Positions 1 to 6,141 of a DNA stretch of 9,029 bases are shown one piece after another. The notes beneath the pieces were generated by a model. That model worked only from the letters and a program-made list of their open reading frames with translations. It made no database searches and was not told where the DNA came from. Source of the stretch: Anaerolineales bacterium. GTDB taxonomy: Bacteria; Chloroflexota; Anaerolineae; Anaerolineales; Villigracilaceae. The DNA lies in assembly GCA_025966435.1 (NCBI GenBank), contig JAICRQ010000110.1:1-9029 (forward strand). The letters are read 5' to 3'. How positions within the stretch are numbered: the stretch's first letter is position 1; the number at the start of each line of letters is the position of its first letter. Position numbers and translations under genes: made by a program.

Positions 1-33
1 ATGTGCGAAGTGTTCCGCCTTGCAGAAATAACC

Positions 34-399
34 ATGACAATACTTTCCATCGATCACGTACAGATTGCCATGCCCGCAGGTAAAGAGGATAAGGCGCGCA
101 CCTTTTATGTTGAACAACTGGGATTTACCGAAATCCCCAAACCGCCGGACCTTGCAAAGCGCGGCGGCGCCTGGTTCCAGGCGGGGAATGTGCAGATTCA
201 CCTTGGCGTTGAAGCAGAGTTTCGTCCAGCGCGCAAAGCACACCCGGCGTTCATTGTGGATGATCTTGATTTGCTCATCACGCGTATACAACGCGCGGGA
301 TTTGAGACCGATACATCTCAACCACCCCTGGATGGATATAAGCGCGCGCATATCTTTGACCCGTTTGGCAACCGTATTGAATTGATGGAAAAACTATGA
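34..399 (+). CDS. VOC (glyoxalase/bleomycin-resistance fold) family protein
   Basis: A 121-residue protein of the vicinal oxygen chelate superfamily, single-module size. It opens with a beta-strand IDHVQIAM carrying His8. It continues with a helix and the FYVEQLGF segment, then VQIHLGV (His56), HPAFIVDDLD (His70), and closes with FDPFGNRIELME (Glu116). His8, His56 and Glu116 sit where VOC enzymes hold their divalent metal, so metal binding is likely. The substrate cannot be told from sequence: glyoxalase, dioxygenase and drug-binding members all share this fold. The frame is open from base 1 (ATG there too). I chose the ATG at 34 because VOC proteins normally begin a few residues before the first strand, and the eleven extra residues look unrelated to the fold. 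No clear Shine-Dalgarno sequence precedes either ATG. The stop overlaps the start of the following cupin gene, so the two are probably co-translated. Confidence 0.85.
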   Translation: MTILSIDHVQIAMPAGKEDKARTFYVEQLGFTEIPKPPDLAKRGGAWFQAGNVQIHLGVEAEFRPARKAHPAFIVDDLDLLITRIQRAGFETDTSQPPLDGYKRAHIFDPFGNRIELMEKL

Positions 400-710
400 G
401 CGCACCTCTTGTGACACCCTGGGCTAATTCCATCGCACCGACGCAATCGGCTTTGAGGCAGCTCATGGCAGAGGAAGGACTCAGTCCCTATTCATGGTCA
501 AACGGTCCATTTGATGTTTATTCCGCGCATTCCCATTCTTACGACAAGGTTATCTACGTGGTGCAGGGAAGCATCACCTTTGGCTTACCCGAGCTGGTAA
601 AACAGCTGACTTTGAACGCGGGTGACCGGCTCGATTTGCCCATGGGCGTCGTTCATGATGCACACGTCGGCGCGCAGGGTGTTGTTTGCCTGGAAGCGCA
701 CAAAGGTTGA
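396..710 (+). CDS. Small single-domain cupin protein
   Basis: A 104-residue single-domain cupin. Cupin motif 1 is visible as HSH at residues 45-47 followed by Lys51 and Gly58 (HSHSYDKVIYVVQGS). Motif 2 matches G-x5-P-x-G-x2-H exactly (Gly76, Pro82, Gly84, His87). Three histidines of the usual metal site are present. The motif-1 glutamate position holds Lys51, so the site is at most three-His or may not be catalytic. The ATG overlaps the upstream VOC stop as ATGA, with only a weak purine stretch before it, which suggests translational coupling. VOC plus cupin suggests two small metal-binding proteins acting on one metabolite, but no substrate can be named. A bidirectional terminator follows about 50 nt after the stop. 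Confidence 0.82.
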   Translation: MSAPLVTPWANSIAPTQSALRQLMAEEGLSPYSWSNGPFDVYSAHSHSYDKVIYVVQGSITFGLPELVKQLTLNAGDRLDLPMGVVHDAHVGAQGVVCLEAHKG

Positions 711-756
711 TATGGCGGAAACAAGTCTCGGCTGAGAAAGAGTCAAATTGTGTAAT

Positions 757-789
757 AAAAACGCGTCCGGAATGGACGCATCTCTTTTT
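757..789. terminator. Bidirectional rho-independent terminator between the cupin gene and gdhA
   Basis: A perfect 6-bp stem, GCGTCC (763-768) and GGACGC (774-779), encloses the 5-nt loop GGAAT. An A-run (757-761) lies on the left and TCTCTTTTT on the right, so it can end transcripts from both the plus-strand cupin operon and the minus-strand gdhA. The two genes converge here. Confidence 0.8.
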
Positions 790-808
790 AAGAATCAATC
801 CAGCACCG

Positions 809-2107
809 TTACCAATCCCCGTGCAGCCAGCCCCGCATCATCATCGCATTGACCACGCGCTGGATGGACACGATATATGCCGCATCGCGCATATAAATAT
901 TTTCCTTCTCTGCAGTTTGGAGCACATCGCTGAATGCTGCCGTGATCCTTTCATCCAACCGTTTTAGCACTTCCTTTTTTGTCCAGTAAAAATTCATGTC
1001 ATTTTGCACGCCCTCAAAGTAGGAAGTTGTGACCCCGCCCGCATTGCAAAGAAAATCAGGAATGATAAAAATCCGATTCTCCTTAAAGAACTCATCGGCT
1101 TCAGGCGTGGTCGGACCATTGGCACCTTCGGCTACAATTTTGACACGGTTAGAAATTTTTTTCACTGTCTCTGCGTTGATCTGGTTCTCCAAGGCTGCTG
1201 GAATGAGTACATCTGCATCCTTCGAAATCCATGCGTTGCCATCTTCGACAAGATAACCAGCATCGGCAGCTTTTTGTTTGTCAATCGTCCCATATTGATC
1301 GGTGATCGAAAGCAGGAACCGACCATCCACGCCATCTTTGTGACTGTATGTGTAAGATTTTTTATCGTTGCGATCCCAGCACGAGACGCACGCCACCCGG
1401 CCGCCAAGCAGTTCAACAAAGCCGATTGCCGCATGCTGTGCCACATTTCCGAATCCTTGAATCGCCGCAACCGATTTTGCTGGCTCCATGTCGAGATGTT
1501 TCATAGCCTCGCGTACGTTGTAAATCACCCCAAAGCCTGTTGCCTCGGTGCGGCCTAGGGAACCGCCGCCGCCCACCGGTTTCCCGGTAAATGCACTGGG
1601 CGCGTAATATCCAGATAACTTGGAATACTCGTCCATCATCCAGCCCATCATCTGGGGGGTGGTACCGACATCCGGCGCGGGGATATCCTGACGCGGACCG
1701 AGGTTATGAACCATTTGTTGAACCCAGCCACGGCATAGATGTTCCTTTTCAACGGATGTGAGCTTGGAAGGGTCTACGATAATACCGCCCTTTCCTCCGC
1801 CCAGAGGAATATCCACAACGGCGCACTTCCAAGTCATCCACATGGCGAGCGCGCGGACTGTATCTAGGGTCTCGTCCGGGTGGAATCGAATACCGCCCTT
1901 GTTGGGACCGCGCGCATCATTATGCTGGACGCGAAAACCGGTGAACACCTGTAGGTCGCCATTTTCCATACGCACGGGGACGCGGAACGTAAACTCACGA
2001 GCGGGCCATCGCAGCACCTCTCGAACGCCAGGGTCAAGATTCATCATTTCAGCAACGTTGTCGAATTGTTTTTGAGCAATTTGAAATGCATTGATCTGCT
2101 CTGACAT
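809..2107 (-). CDS. gdhA: Glutamate dehydrogenase (Glu/Leu/Phe/Val dehydrogenase family)
   Basis: A 432-residue hexameric-type glutamate dehydrogenase, full length for the family. It interconverts 2-oxoglutarate plus ammonium and glutamate with NAD(P)H, in the cytoplasm. The N-terminal ELFV domain shows GPNKGGIRFHP (Lys70, substrate), MTWKCAVVDIPLGGGKGG (Lys94, and catalytic-type Lys106), and DIPAPDVGT with the proton-relay Asp146. The Rossmann domain begins near residue 185 (TEATGFGV) and has GFGNVA at 218-223. Further family signatures are EGANGPTTPEAD (327-338) and PDFLCNAGGVTTSYFE (350-365). The stretch 243-275, after the second Rossmann strand, looks longer than in textbook GDHs. The start is well supported: AGGAG lies six nt before ATG (bases 2114-2118). 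Paralogues on leucine, phenylalanine or valine share the fold, but the motifs and length fit glutamate best. I cannot decide NAD versus NADP use by eye. The gene has its own promoter and a hairpin-bearing leader. Confidence 0.96.
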   Translation of the reverse strand: MSEQINAFQIAQKQFDNVAEMMNLDPGVREVLRWPAREFTFRVPVRMENGDLQVFTGFRVQHNDARGPNKGGIRFHPDETLDTVRALAMWMTWKCAVVDIPLGGGKGGIIVDPSKLTSVEKEHLCRGWVQQMVHNLGPRQDIPAPDVGTTPQMMGWMMDEYSKLSGYYAPSAFTGKPVGGGGSLGRTEATGFGVIYNVREAMKHLDMEPAKSVAAIQGFGNVAQHAAIGFVELLGGRVACVSCWDRNDKKSYTYSHKDGVDGRFLLSITDQYGTIDKQKAADAGYLVEDGNAWISKDADVLIPAALENQINAETVKKISNRVKIVAEGANGPTTPEADEFFKENRIFIIPDFLCNAGGVTTSYFEGVQNDMNFYWTKKEVLKRLDERITAAFSDVLQTAEKENIYMRDAAYIVSIQRVVNAMMMRGWLHGDW

Positions 2108-2137
2108 GATTTTCTCCTATAGAAGGCTGGAATTATG

Positions 2138-2175
2138 AAAAATATAAGCGGGCACCCCGGAACGGGTGCCCGCTT
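2138..2175 (-). promoter_or_regulatory. Hairpin plus U-tract in the gdhA leader (candidate attenuator)
   Basis: A perfect 12-bp inverted repeat, AAGCGGGCACCC (2146-2157) and GGGTGCCCGCTT (2164-2175), has a 6-nt loop. Read on the minus strand it is followed by ATATTTTTC (T-run at 2138-2142), which is the layout of an intrinsic terminator. It lies downstream of the predicted gdhA promoter and about 40 nt upstream of the gdhA ATG. It would therefore cut or modulate gdhA's own transcript, not end the previous gene, which has its own terminator at 2272-2301. I could not find a clear antiterminator pairing, so an mRNA-stabilising role is equally possible. Confidence 0.6.
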
Positions 2176-2185
2176 GGTAGACGGT

Positions 2186-2206
2186 TTATGTGAAACACAC
2201 TTTCAT
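2186..2206 (-). other. Possible six-residue leader peptide frame upstream of gdhA
   Basis: On the minus strand ATG AAA GTG TGT TTC ACA TAA encodes MKVCFT. The ATG lies 9 nt after the predicted -10 box, and the stop lies 10 nt before the leader hairpin. There is no Shine-Dalgarno sequence, so it could only be read from a near-leaderless transcript. It has no run of one amino acid that would mark a classical attenuator peptide. It may be chance. Confidence 0.15.
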
Positions 2207-2215
2207 CTTATTAAC

Positions 2216-2243
2216 ATTATCATGAGAATCAAAGACCCGTCAA
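2216..2243 (-). promoter_or_regulatory. Predicted sigma70-type promoter of gdhA
   Basis: Read on the minus strand, TTGACG (2238-2243) and GATAAT (2216-2221) are separated by 16 nt, each matching five of six consensus positions. The expected start point is near 2209, giving a leader of about 100 nt that includes the hairpin at 2146-2175. Confidence 0.6.
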
Positions 2244-2271
2244 TACGATGAAAACGAATTCGATTTCTAAC

Positions 2272-2301
2272 AAAAGACCGGACTTGCGTCCGGTCTTTTT
2301 T
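2272..2301. terminator. Strong terminator closing the acidic-tail protein gene
   Basis: A 12-bp perfect stem, AAAAGACCGGAC (2272-2283) and GTCCGGTCTTTT (2288-2299), has the tetraloop TTGC and A/T runs on both sides. It begins 5 nt after the stop codon of the minus-strand gene upstream, and so separates that gene from gdhA. The plus-strand reading, with its longer T-run, is an even better terminator. Confidence 0.85.
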
Positions 2302-2305
2302 GTTT

Positions 2306-2668
2306 TTATTCGAAGTTGTCTTCGTCCGATTCATCATCCCCTTTGTCGAACTCGTATTCTACCTTATCGTGGTCCAAATATACCCATAAAAGTAGTACAT
2401 GCCCTTCGGAGGTTTCTACATTTCGGGCTGCCAGAATGGGAGCGGTTTGCTCAACACCCATATCATTTCGATAGTGCAAATGTATAGGCAACTTGCTGTT
2501 CCAGGCCCGGTAACAGCGCTCTACAAGCGCAGGTCCGTTAAAGGTCCGTAAGCGGGTGAGTGCAGGGACTGATAAGCGAGAACCTTCATTCAGACCCAGT
2601 GCCCAGCCATCATTTACCGCTTCAAAAACAGGAGGCGGGCCTTCAATGATTGTGATTTTTTCATCCAT
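2306..2668 (-). CDS. Small conserved-type protein with an acidic C-terminal tail, function unknown
   Basis: A 120-residue protein that I cannot assign to a named family. Residues 1-97 look like a compact soluble alpha/beta domain with segments such as ITIIEGPPPVFE, WALGLNEG, LRTFNGPALVERCYRAW (41-56) and HVLLLWVYL (90-98). There is no signal peptide or membrane segment. From residue 99 to the end, 12 of 22 residues are Asp or Glu, a highly acidic tail. From memory it resembles uncharacterised proteins of Chloroflexota genomes; this is recollection, not a search. The ATG has no good Shine-Dalgarno sequence, but a TATATT box lies 9 nt upstream, so the mRNA may be leaderless. It is transcribed alone, divergently from the kinase gene, and is closed by its own terminator. 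Start and frame are supported by clean coding character and by the terminator just after the stop. Confidence 0.72.
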   Translation of the reverse strand: MDEKITIIEGPPPVFEAVNDGWALGLNEGSRLSVPALTRLRTFNGPALVERCYRAWNSKLPIHLHYRNDMGVEQTAPILAARNVETSEGHVLLLWVYLDHDKVEYEFDKGDDESDEDNFE

Positions 2669-2677
2669 AGTGCCGCC

Positions 2678-2683
2678 AATATA
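2678..2683 (-). promoter_or_regulatory. Predicted -10 box of the acidic-tail protein gene
   Basis: TATATT on the minus strand, preceded by GG, lies 9 nt before the ATG. No convincing -35 box is found at 16-18 nt. The same spacing and the same GGTATA-T core appear before the divergent kinase gene. Confidence 0.4.
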
Positions 2684-2894
2684 CCATAAAAGAAACTTTG
2701 GAAACCTTACGATTGACTATTATTTTCTTCACAGAATGCATAGGTCCTCCGGGAAACTAGAATTGCGGAACGCCACATACTTCTGCCGATTCGATTGTGC
2801 CGTGTTTTCAGTACACTACCATGACGGAGTGACTCCCACTTTTGTTTCATCCAGATTCGTACTGAATCATTACAAAGTTGTTACGTACTTCGTC

Positions 2895-2923
2895 TTGCAC
2901 TCACTTATTGGCGTAGGTATACT
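2895..2923 (+). promoter_or_regulatory. Predicted promoter of the kinase gene
   Basis: TTGCAC (2895-2900) and TATACT (2918-2923) are separated by 17 nt. The -10 box matches five of six consensus positions; the -35 matches only the conserved TTG. The -10 ends 9 nt before the ATG, so the expected transcript start is about 3 nt upstream of the start codon. The purine stretch AGAGGGA between them would then be largely upstream of, or at, the 5' end of the mRNA. Confidence 0.5.
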
Positions 2924-2932
2924 AGAGGGACA

Positions 2933-5041
2933 ATGCAGCCAGAAAAGATCGGCATCTACGAAGTCAAAGCAGAGCTGGGACGCGGCGGAATGGCGACCGT
3001 CTATCGGGCGTATGACTCCCGCTTTGAACGCGAAGTGGCAGTGAAGGTCCTGCCACAGGAGCTACTTCATGCCGACCCCCAATTTCGGCTGCGGTTCGAG
3101 CGCGAAGCCAAGATCGTTGCTCAGCTTGAGCATTCCGCAATCGTTCCCGTATATGATGTGGGCGAGTCAGACGGGCAGCCTTATTTTGTTATGCGCTATA
3201 TGAACGGGGGCTCTCTCTCGGAACGGATCAAAGCGGGCGTTTTTTCCATAGAGGAAGCGATCCAGATCCTGGGAGCCATTGCACCAGCGTTGGACGAAGC
3301 GCACTCCAAGGGCATTGTCCATCGCGATATCAAACCCAGCAACATTCTGTTCGATAAACGCGGAAATCCCTATATTTCCGACTTTGGCATTGCCAAACTA
3401 TCCCAGGCGCAGTCTGGCAATGTGACAGGTAGTGCCATTATTGGCACACCTGCCTACATGGCTCCGGAGCAGGCGCAGGGTATTGATGTAGACGGGCGCG
3501 CTGATATCTATGCGCTCGGCATTATCCTCTTCGAAATGTTGACGGGCAAACAGCCTTATGAAGCAGATACGCCGATGGCTGTTGCCATTAAACACATCAC
3601 CGACCCTGTGCCTCAGATCCGGCAGAGCAACCCTAAACTTCCTGAAGGCATGGAAGCGATCATCCAGAAGGCAATGGCTAAAAATAAAGAGAATCGTTTT
3701 TCCAGCGCCGTCGAAATGACGAATGCCTTGCGTGAGGTGGCTCGCAACATCACAACCAAATTGCAGGCTGCGCCTGTCCTGGCGAGTAGTGCTCCACCAG
3801 CTGTACCCACCGTCAAATCTGATGCAGTCCTACCTCCCAAACGGACGTTCAACGCGTTATTTGTCATCGTTCCAGTTATTGCGATGGCTGCACTGGCGGG
3901 AGGGTTCTTCCTACTTAACGGGACAAGAACTCCAACAGAGACACAAGCACCTGCCAGCACATCTACCTCTGCTCCTCAGAGTACAAAAACGCCGACATCG
4001 GTGAGTGAGACAACAGCTATTCCTGTCGTGATGGAGTCCACCAGCACGGAGATAGTTACTACTCCGACCGAAACTGCCACGCAAACGGCAACACCCTCTA
4101 TTCCGGTCCGCGGCGGGGCAGATAAGATCGCCTTTGTCGCGAACAACGACATCTGGCTGGCAAACTTAGATGGCTCCGAGCTTACTCAGCTCACTACGGA
4201 CGGCGGTGTTAAAAATGACCTGCAGTGGTTGCCAGATGGCAACACGCTGATATTCATCAGCGGCATAACGGTGAAGTCCGTTAATATCGAAACAGACGTT
4301 TTAGACAATATAGTTCACTTTCCCTCCGCCTCTTCCCTGAATGCGTTCCGCATTTCGCATGACGGCACGCAGGTGATGATCGCGGTGAACAATGAGATTT
4401 TCGTCGTGCCGTTTGATATCGAGACCATGAAAGGCGTGAGCAAAAAGAGCGATTTGATCGCGTTGGATCACTGCATTATCCCCGAAGGCAAAACCAAGGC
4501 TGCGCTGATTGTGAAGGAAGCGCGCTGGGCGGCGGACGACAGCCTGGTGGCATGGCTATTTAAGGGACCCGCGGGCACGGATCTGGTGAGCGTGCTAAAC
4601 ATTCAGGATTGTACGCCGGCAACAATTGATACTCTCGACACCTTCCCTGCCAACCGCTTCAACCCGCCGGGCTTTCAGGGTGGCCTGATGCTTGATTTTG
4701 ATTGGGATGGTTCTGAGCAGTTTATTTTCCATACGGCGAGGCGAAATAATGGGTGGGGAGAACTGCATGTTTACAACTGGGAAACTCACAGAGCCACCCT
4801 TACAGTGAATCCAGTCGAGAAGCGGTGTTGTTATCGCGATGCACGCTGGAGTCCAGATGGCTCCTATCTGCTCTTTGCCTTTCAGGATGAGGGCCTCGCC
4901 GATGCGGCGCAAACGGTCCTGTATTATGTGCCTTTTGGCGATATCGCAGCGGGGGCAAATCTCACACCCATCTCGTTGCCCGATGGTTTCTTCAAGAATC
5001 CGAGGGAAGCGCCGCAACCAGCGTTACGACCTGCACAGTAA
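2933..5041 (+). CDS. Transmembrane PknB-type Ser/Thr protein kinase with extracytoplasmic beta-propeller
   Basis: A 702-residue eukaryotic-like Ser/Thr kinase. The kinase domain spans about residues 8-270: glycine loop GRGGMATV (16-23), ATP-anchoring Lys38, catalytic loop HRDIKPSN (130-137, Asp132, Asn137), DFG 150-152, and activation segment with Thr165 and GTPAYMAPEQ (171-180). All catalytic residues are present, so it should be active. One hydrophobic helix at about 308-328 crosses the membrane. It is followed by a Thr/Ser/Pro-rich stalk (329-392) and a C-terminal region with PD40/TolB-like propeller blades, e.g. DIWLANLDGSELTQLT (406-421), WLPDGNTLIF (432-441) and ARWSPDGSYLLF (637-648). 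By family topology the kinase is cytoplasmic and the propeller outside, suggesting an envelope or ligand sensor; no ligand can be named. PASTA repeats, common in PknB, are absent. All four cysteines (514, 560, 632, 633) lie in the propeller. The start fits the family N-terminus. It is monocistronic, with its own promoter and terminator. Confidence 0.95.
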   Translation: MQPEKIGIYEVKAELGRGGMATVYRAYDSRFEREVAVKVLPQELLHADPQFRLRFEREAKIVAQLEHSAIVPVYDVGESDGQPYFVMRYMNGGSLSERIKAGVFSIEEAIQILGAIAPALDEAHSKGIVHRDIKPSNILFDKRGNPYISDFGIAKLSQAQSGNVTGSAIIGTPAYMAPEQAQGIDVDGRADIYALGIILFEMLTGKQPYEADTPMAVAIKHITDPVPQIRQSNPKLPEGMEAIIQKAMAKNKENRFSSAVEMTNALREVARNITTKLQAAPVLASSAPPAVPTVKSDAVLPPKRTFNALFVIVPVIAMAALAGGFFLLNGTRTPTETQAPASTSTSAPQSTKTPTSVSETTAIPVVMESTSTEIVTTPTETATQTATPSIPVRGGADKIAFVANNDIWLANLDGSELTQLTTDGGVKNDLQWLPDGNTLIFISGITVKSVNIETDVLDNIVHFPSASSLNAFRISHDGTQVMIAVNNEIFVVPFDIETMKGVSKKSDLIALDHCIIPEGKTKAALIVKEARWAADDSLVAWLFKGPAGTDLVSVLNIQDCTPATIDTLDTFPANRFNPPGFQGGLMLDFDWDGSEQFIFHTARRNNGWGELHVYNWETHRATLTVNPVEKRCCYRDARWSPDGSYLLFAFQDEGLADAAQTVLYYVPFGDIAAGANLTPISLPDGFFKNPREAPQPALRPAQ

Positions 5042-5043
5042 AC

Positions 5044-5082
5044 AAAATTCTGAACGCTGGAGCGTTACTGCTTCAGAATTTT
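5044..5082. terminator. Bidirectional terminator between the kinase gene and pyrD, overlapping the pyrD 3' end
   Basis: An 11-bp inverted repeat, AAAATTCTGAA (5044-5054) and TTCAGAATTTT (5072-5082), starts 3 nt after the kinase stop codon. An inner hairpin ACGC-TGGA-GCGT lies inside it. The outer arms supply A and T runs on either strand, so it can serve both convergent genes. The right arm lies within the last codons of pyrD. Confidence 0.65.
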
Positions 5083-6141
5083 CTTAACCAGCCCTGGTCC
5101 TGTATACATCAACCCGGTATAGATCTGAATCAGGGTCGTGCCCAGCTCCAAACGTCGCTTTGCATCTTCTGGATTCATGATCCCGCCCACGCTCACGATT
5201 GGGACTCTTCCATTCACTCGTTTGACCACCTGGCATAAGACCGATTCACTCCTCCGCCGCAGCGGACGTCCGCTTAACCCACCCGATTCTTCCCGACGCG
5301 CTGAGCGGAGTCCTTCGCGCTCGAGAGTCGTATTGGTCACAATCATGCCATCCATGTGAGAGCTGAGGATCACGTCCACAGCCTCATTCAACTCTTTTTC
5401 GGTAAGATCCGGTGCGAGCTTGACAAGAAGAGGTAAACGCTTGTTCAAGCTCTTCTCCTCAAACTGACGTTGGACATGGAGCTGTGCCAGCAGTCCCTCA
5501 AGGGCAGCGCGTCCCTGCAGCTGCCGCAGCCCGACTGTGTTCGGCGAGCTGATATTGATCGCCAGATAGCCCGCATATGGCGCGAAACATTGTAATAACT
5601 CCAGATAATCCAAAACGGCTTCCTCGTTTGGCGTATCCTTGTTTTTACCAAGATTGATGCCGAGGATCACATCTCCTTTATTGATTGTTTTCTGCGTCTT
5701 CTTTTGTGAGCGCGGGATGATCTTTTCAAAAAGACTATTTCGCAGGGAGGGATTGAGCTGCTTTTGCACAAATTCCGAGCCGAAACTCGGGAAACCCATG
5801 CGGTTGATCACTGCTTCATCTTCCAGCAGTCGGAATACCCTCGGGCGCGGGTTCCCGCGCTGAGGCTTGGGTGTGACCGTCCCCACTTCCAGATGACCAA
5901 ACCCGAGCGTGCTGAGTCCACGAATTGCCACGGCGTTCTTGTCGTACCCTGCAGCAAGCCCTATGGGATTTTTGAACCTTAATCCAAATGCCTCTACTGG
6001 TTGCGTTGGCATTTTATACATCTGCGTGAGCAACCACTTGGAAAACGGAAAGTTTCCAGCAAGTCGAATAGCGTGAAGTGTAAGCTGGTGTGCGGTTTCA
6101 GGATCGAGGCGAAAGAGAACCGAGCGAAAGAATCGATACAT
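5065..6141 (-). CDS. pyrD: Dihydroorotate dehydrogenase (quinone), class 2
   Basis: A 358-residue class 2 dihydroorotate dehydrogenase, the FMN enzyme that oxidises dihydroorotate to orotate and passes electrons to membrane quinone in pyrimidine synthesis. The N-terminal amphipathic membrane-docking region (1-45, with LDPETAH) marks class 2. FMN and substrate motifs follow in order: GLAAGYDKNA (61-70), EVGTVTPKPQRGNPRPR (85-101), NRMGF (113-117), GINLGKNKDTP (161-171), NISSPNTVGLRQLQ (196-209) with the catalytic base Ser199, KLAPDL (Lys241), VTNTT (268-272), GGLSGRPL (287-294), and VSVGGI and QIYTGLMYTGP near the end. It is about 22 residues longer than the E. coli enzyme, and the extra length is a basic insertion between 118 and 160. 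The ATG overlaps the preceding Nudix stop by one base (TAATG), so translation is coupled. It is the last gene of the minus-strand run. Confidence 0.96.
   Translation of the reverse strand: MYRFFRSVLFRLDPETAHQLTLHAIRLAGNFPFSKWLLTQMYKMPTQPVEAFGLRFKNPIGLAAGYDKNAVAIRGLSTLGFGHLEVGTVTPKPQRGNPRPRVFRLLEDEAVINRMGFPSFGSEFVQKQLNPSLRNSLFEKIIPRSQKKTQKTINKGDVILGINLGKNKDTPNEEAVLDYLELLQCFAPYAGYLAINISSPNTVGLRQLQGRAALEGLLAQLHVQRQFEEKSLNKRLPLLVKLAPDLTEKELNEAVDVILSSHMDGMIVTNTTLEREGLRSARREESGGLSGRPLRRRSESVLCQVVKRVNGRVPIVSVGGIMNPEDAKRRLELGTTLIQIYTGLMYTGPGLVKKILKQ

Larger units (their letters stand above)
2669..2932. other. Divergent intergenic region between the acidic-tail protein and the kinase
   Basis: These 264 bases hold no gene I can support. 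They contain the two divergent promoters at their edges and two short dyads that could be operators: GGAGT-G-ACTCC at 2826-2836 and GATTC-GTACT-GAATC at 2854-2868. Both lie upstream of the kinase -35 box. No terminator or RNA gene was seen here. Confidence 0.5.

Noticed and set aside
1004..1558. A 184-codon open frame on the plus strand inside gdhA
   Set aside because: It lies wholly antisense to a clear glutamate dehydrogenase, has low-complexity Cys/Arg/His-rich composition with no domain, and no ribosome binding site.
2138..2301. The two hairpins upstream of gdhA as a CRISPR remnant or a mobile-element end pair
   Set aside because: The stems have different sequences, and each is followed by its own T-tract on a sensible strand. 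They are explained by termination or attenuation.
2556..3044. A 162-codon plus-strand frame crossing the divergent intergenic region
   Set aside because: It overlaps the acidic-tail gene on one side and the kinase start on the other, shows no motif, and would run through the kinase promoter.
3917..4108. The Thr/Ser/Pro-rich segment of the kinase gene as a tandem repeat or phase-variable tract
   Set aside because: The codons vary and no unit repeats at DNA level. It is a compositionally biased stalk between membrane helix and propeller.
4595..5017. A 140-codon minus-strand frame inside the kinase gene
   Set aside because: It is antisense to the propeller-coding part, with no start signal and no recognisable domain.
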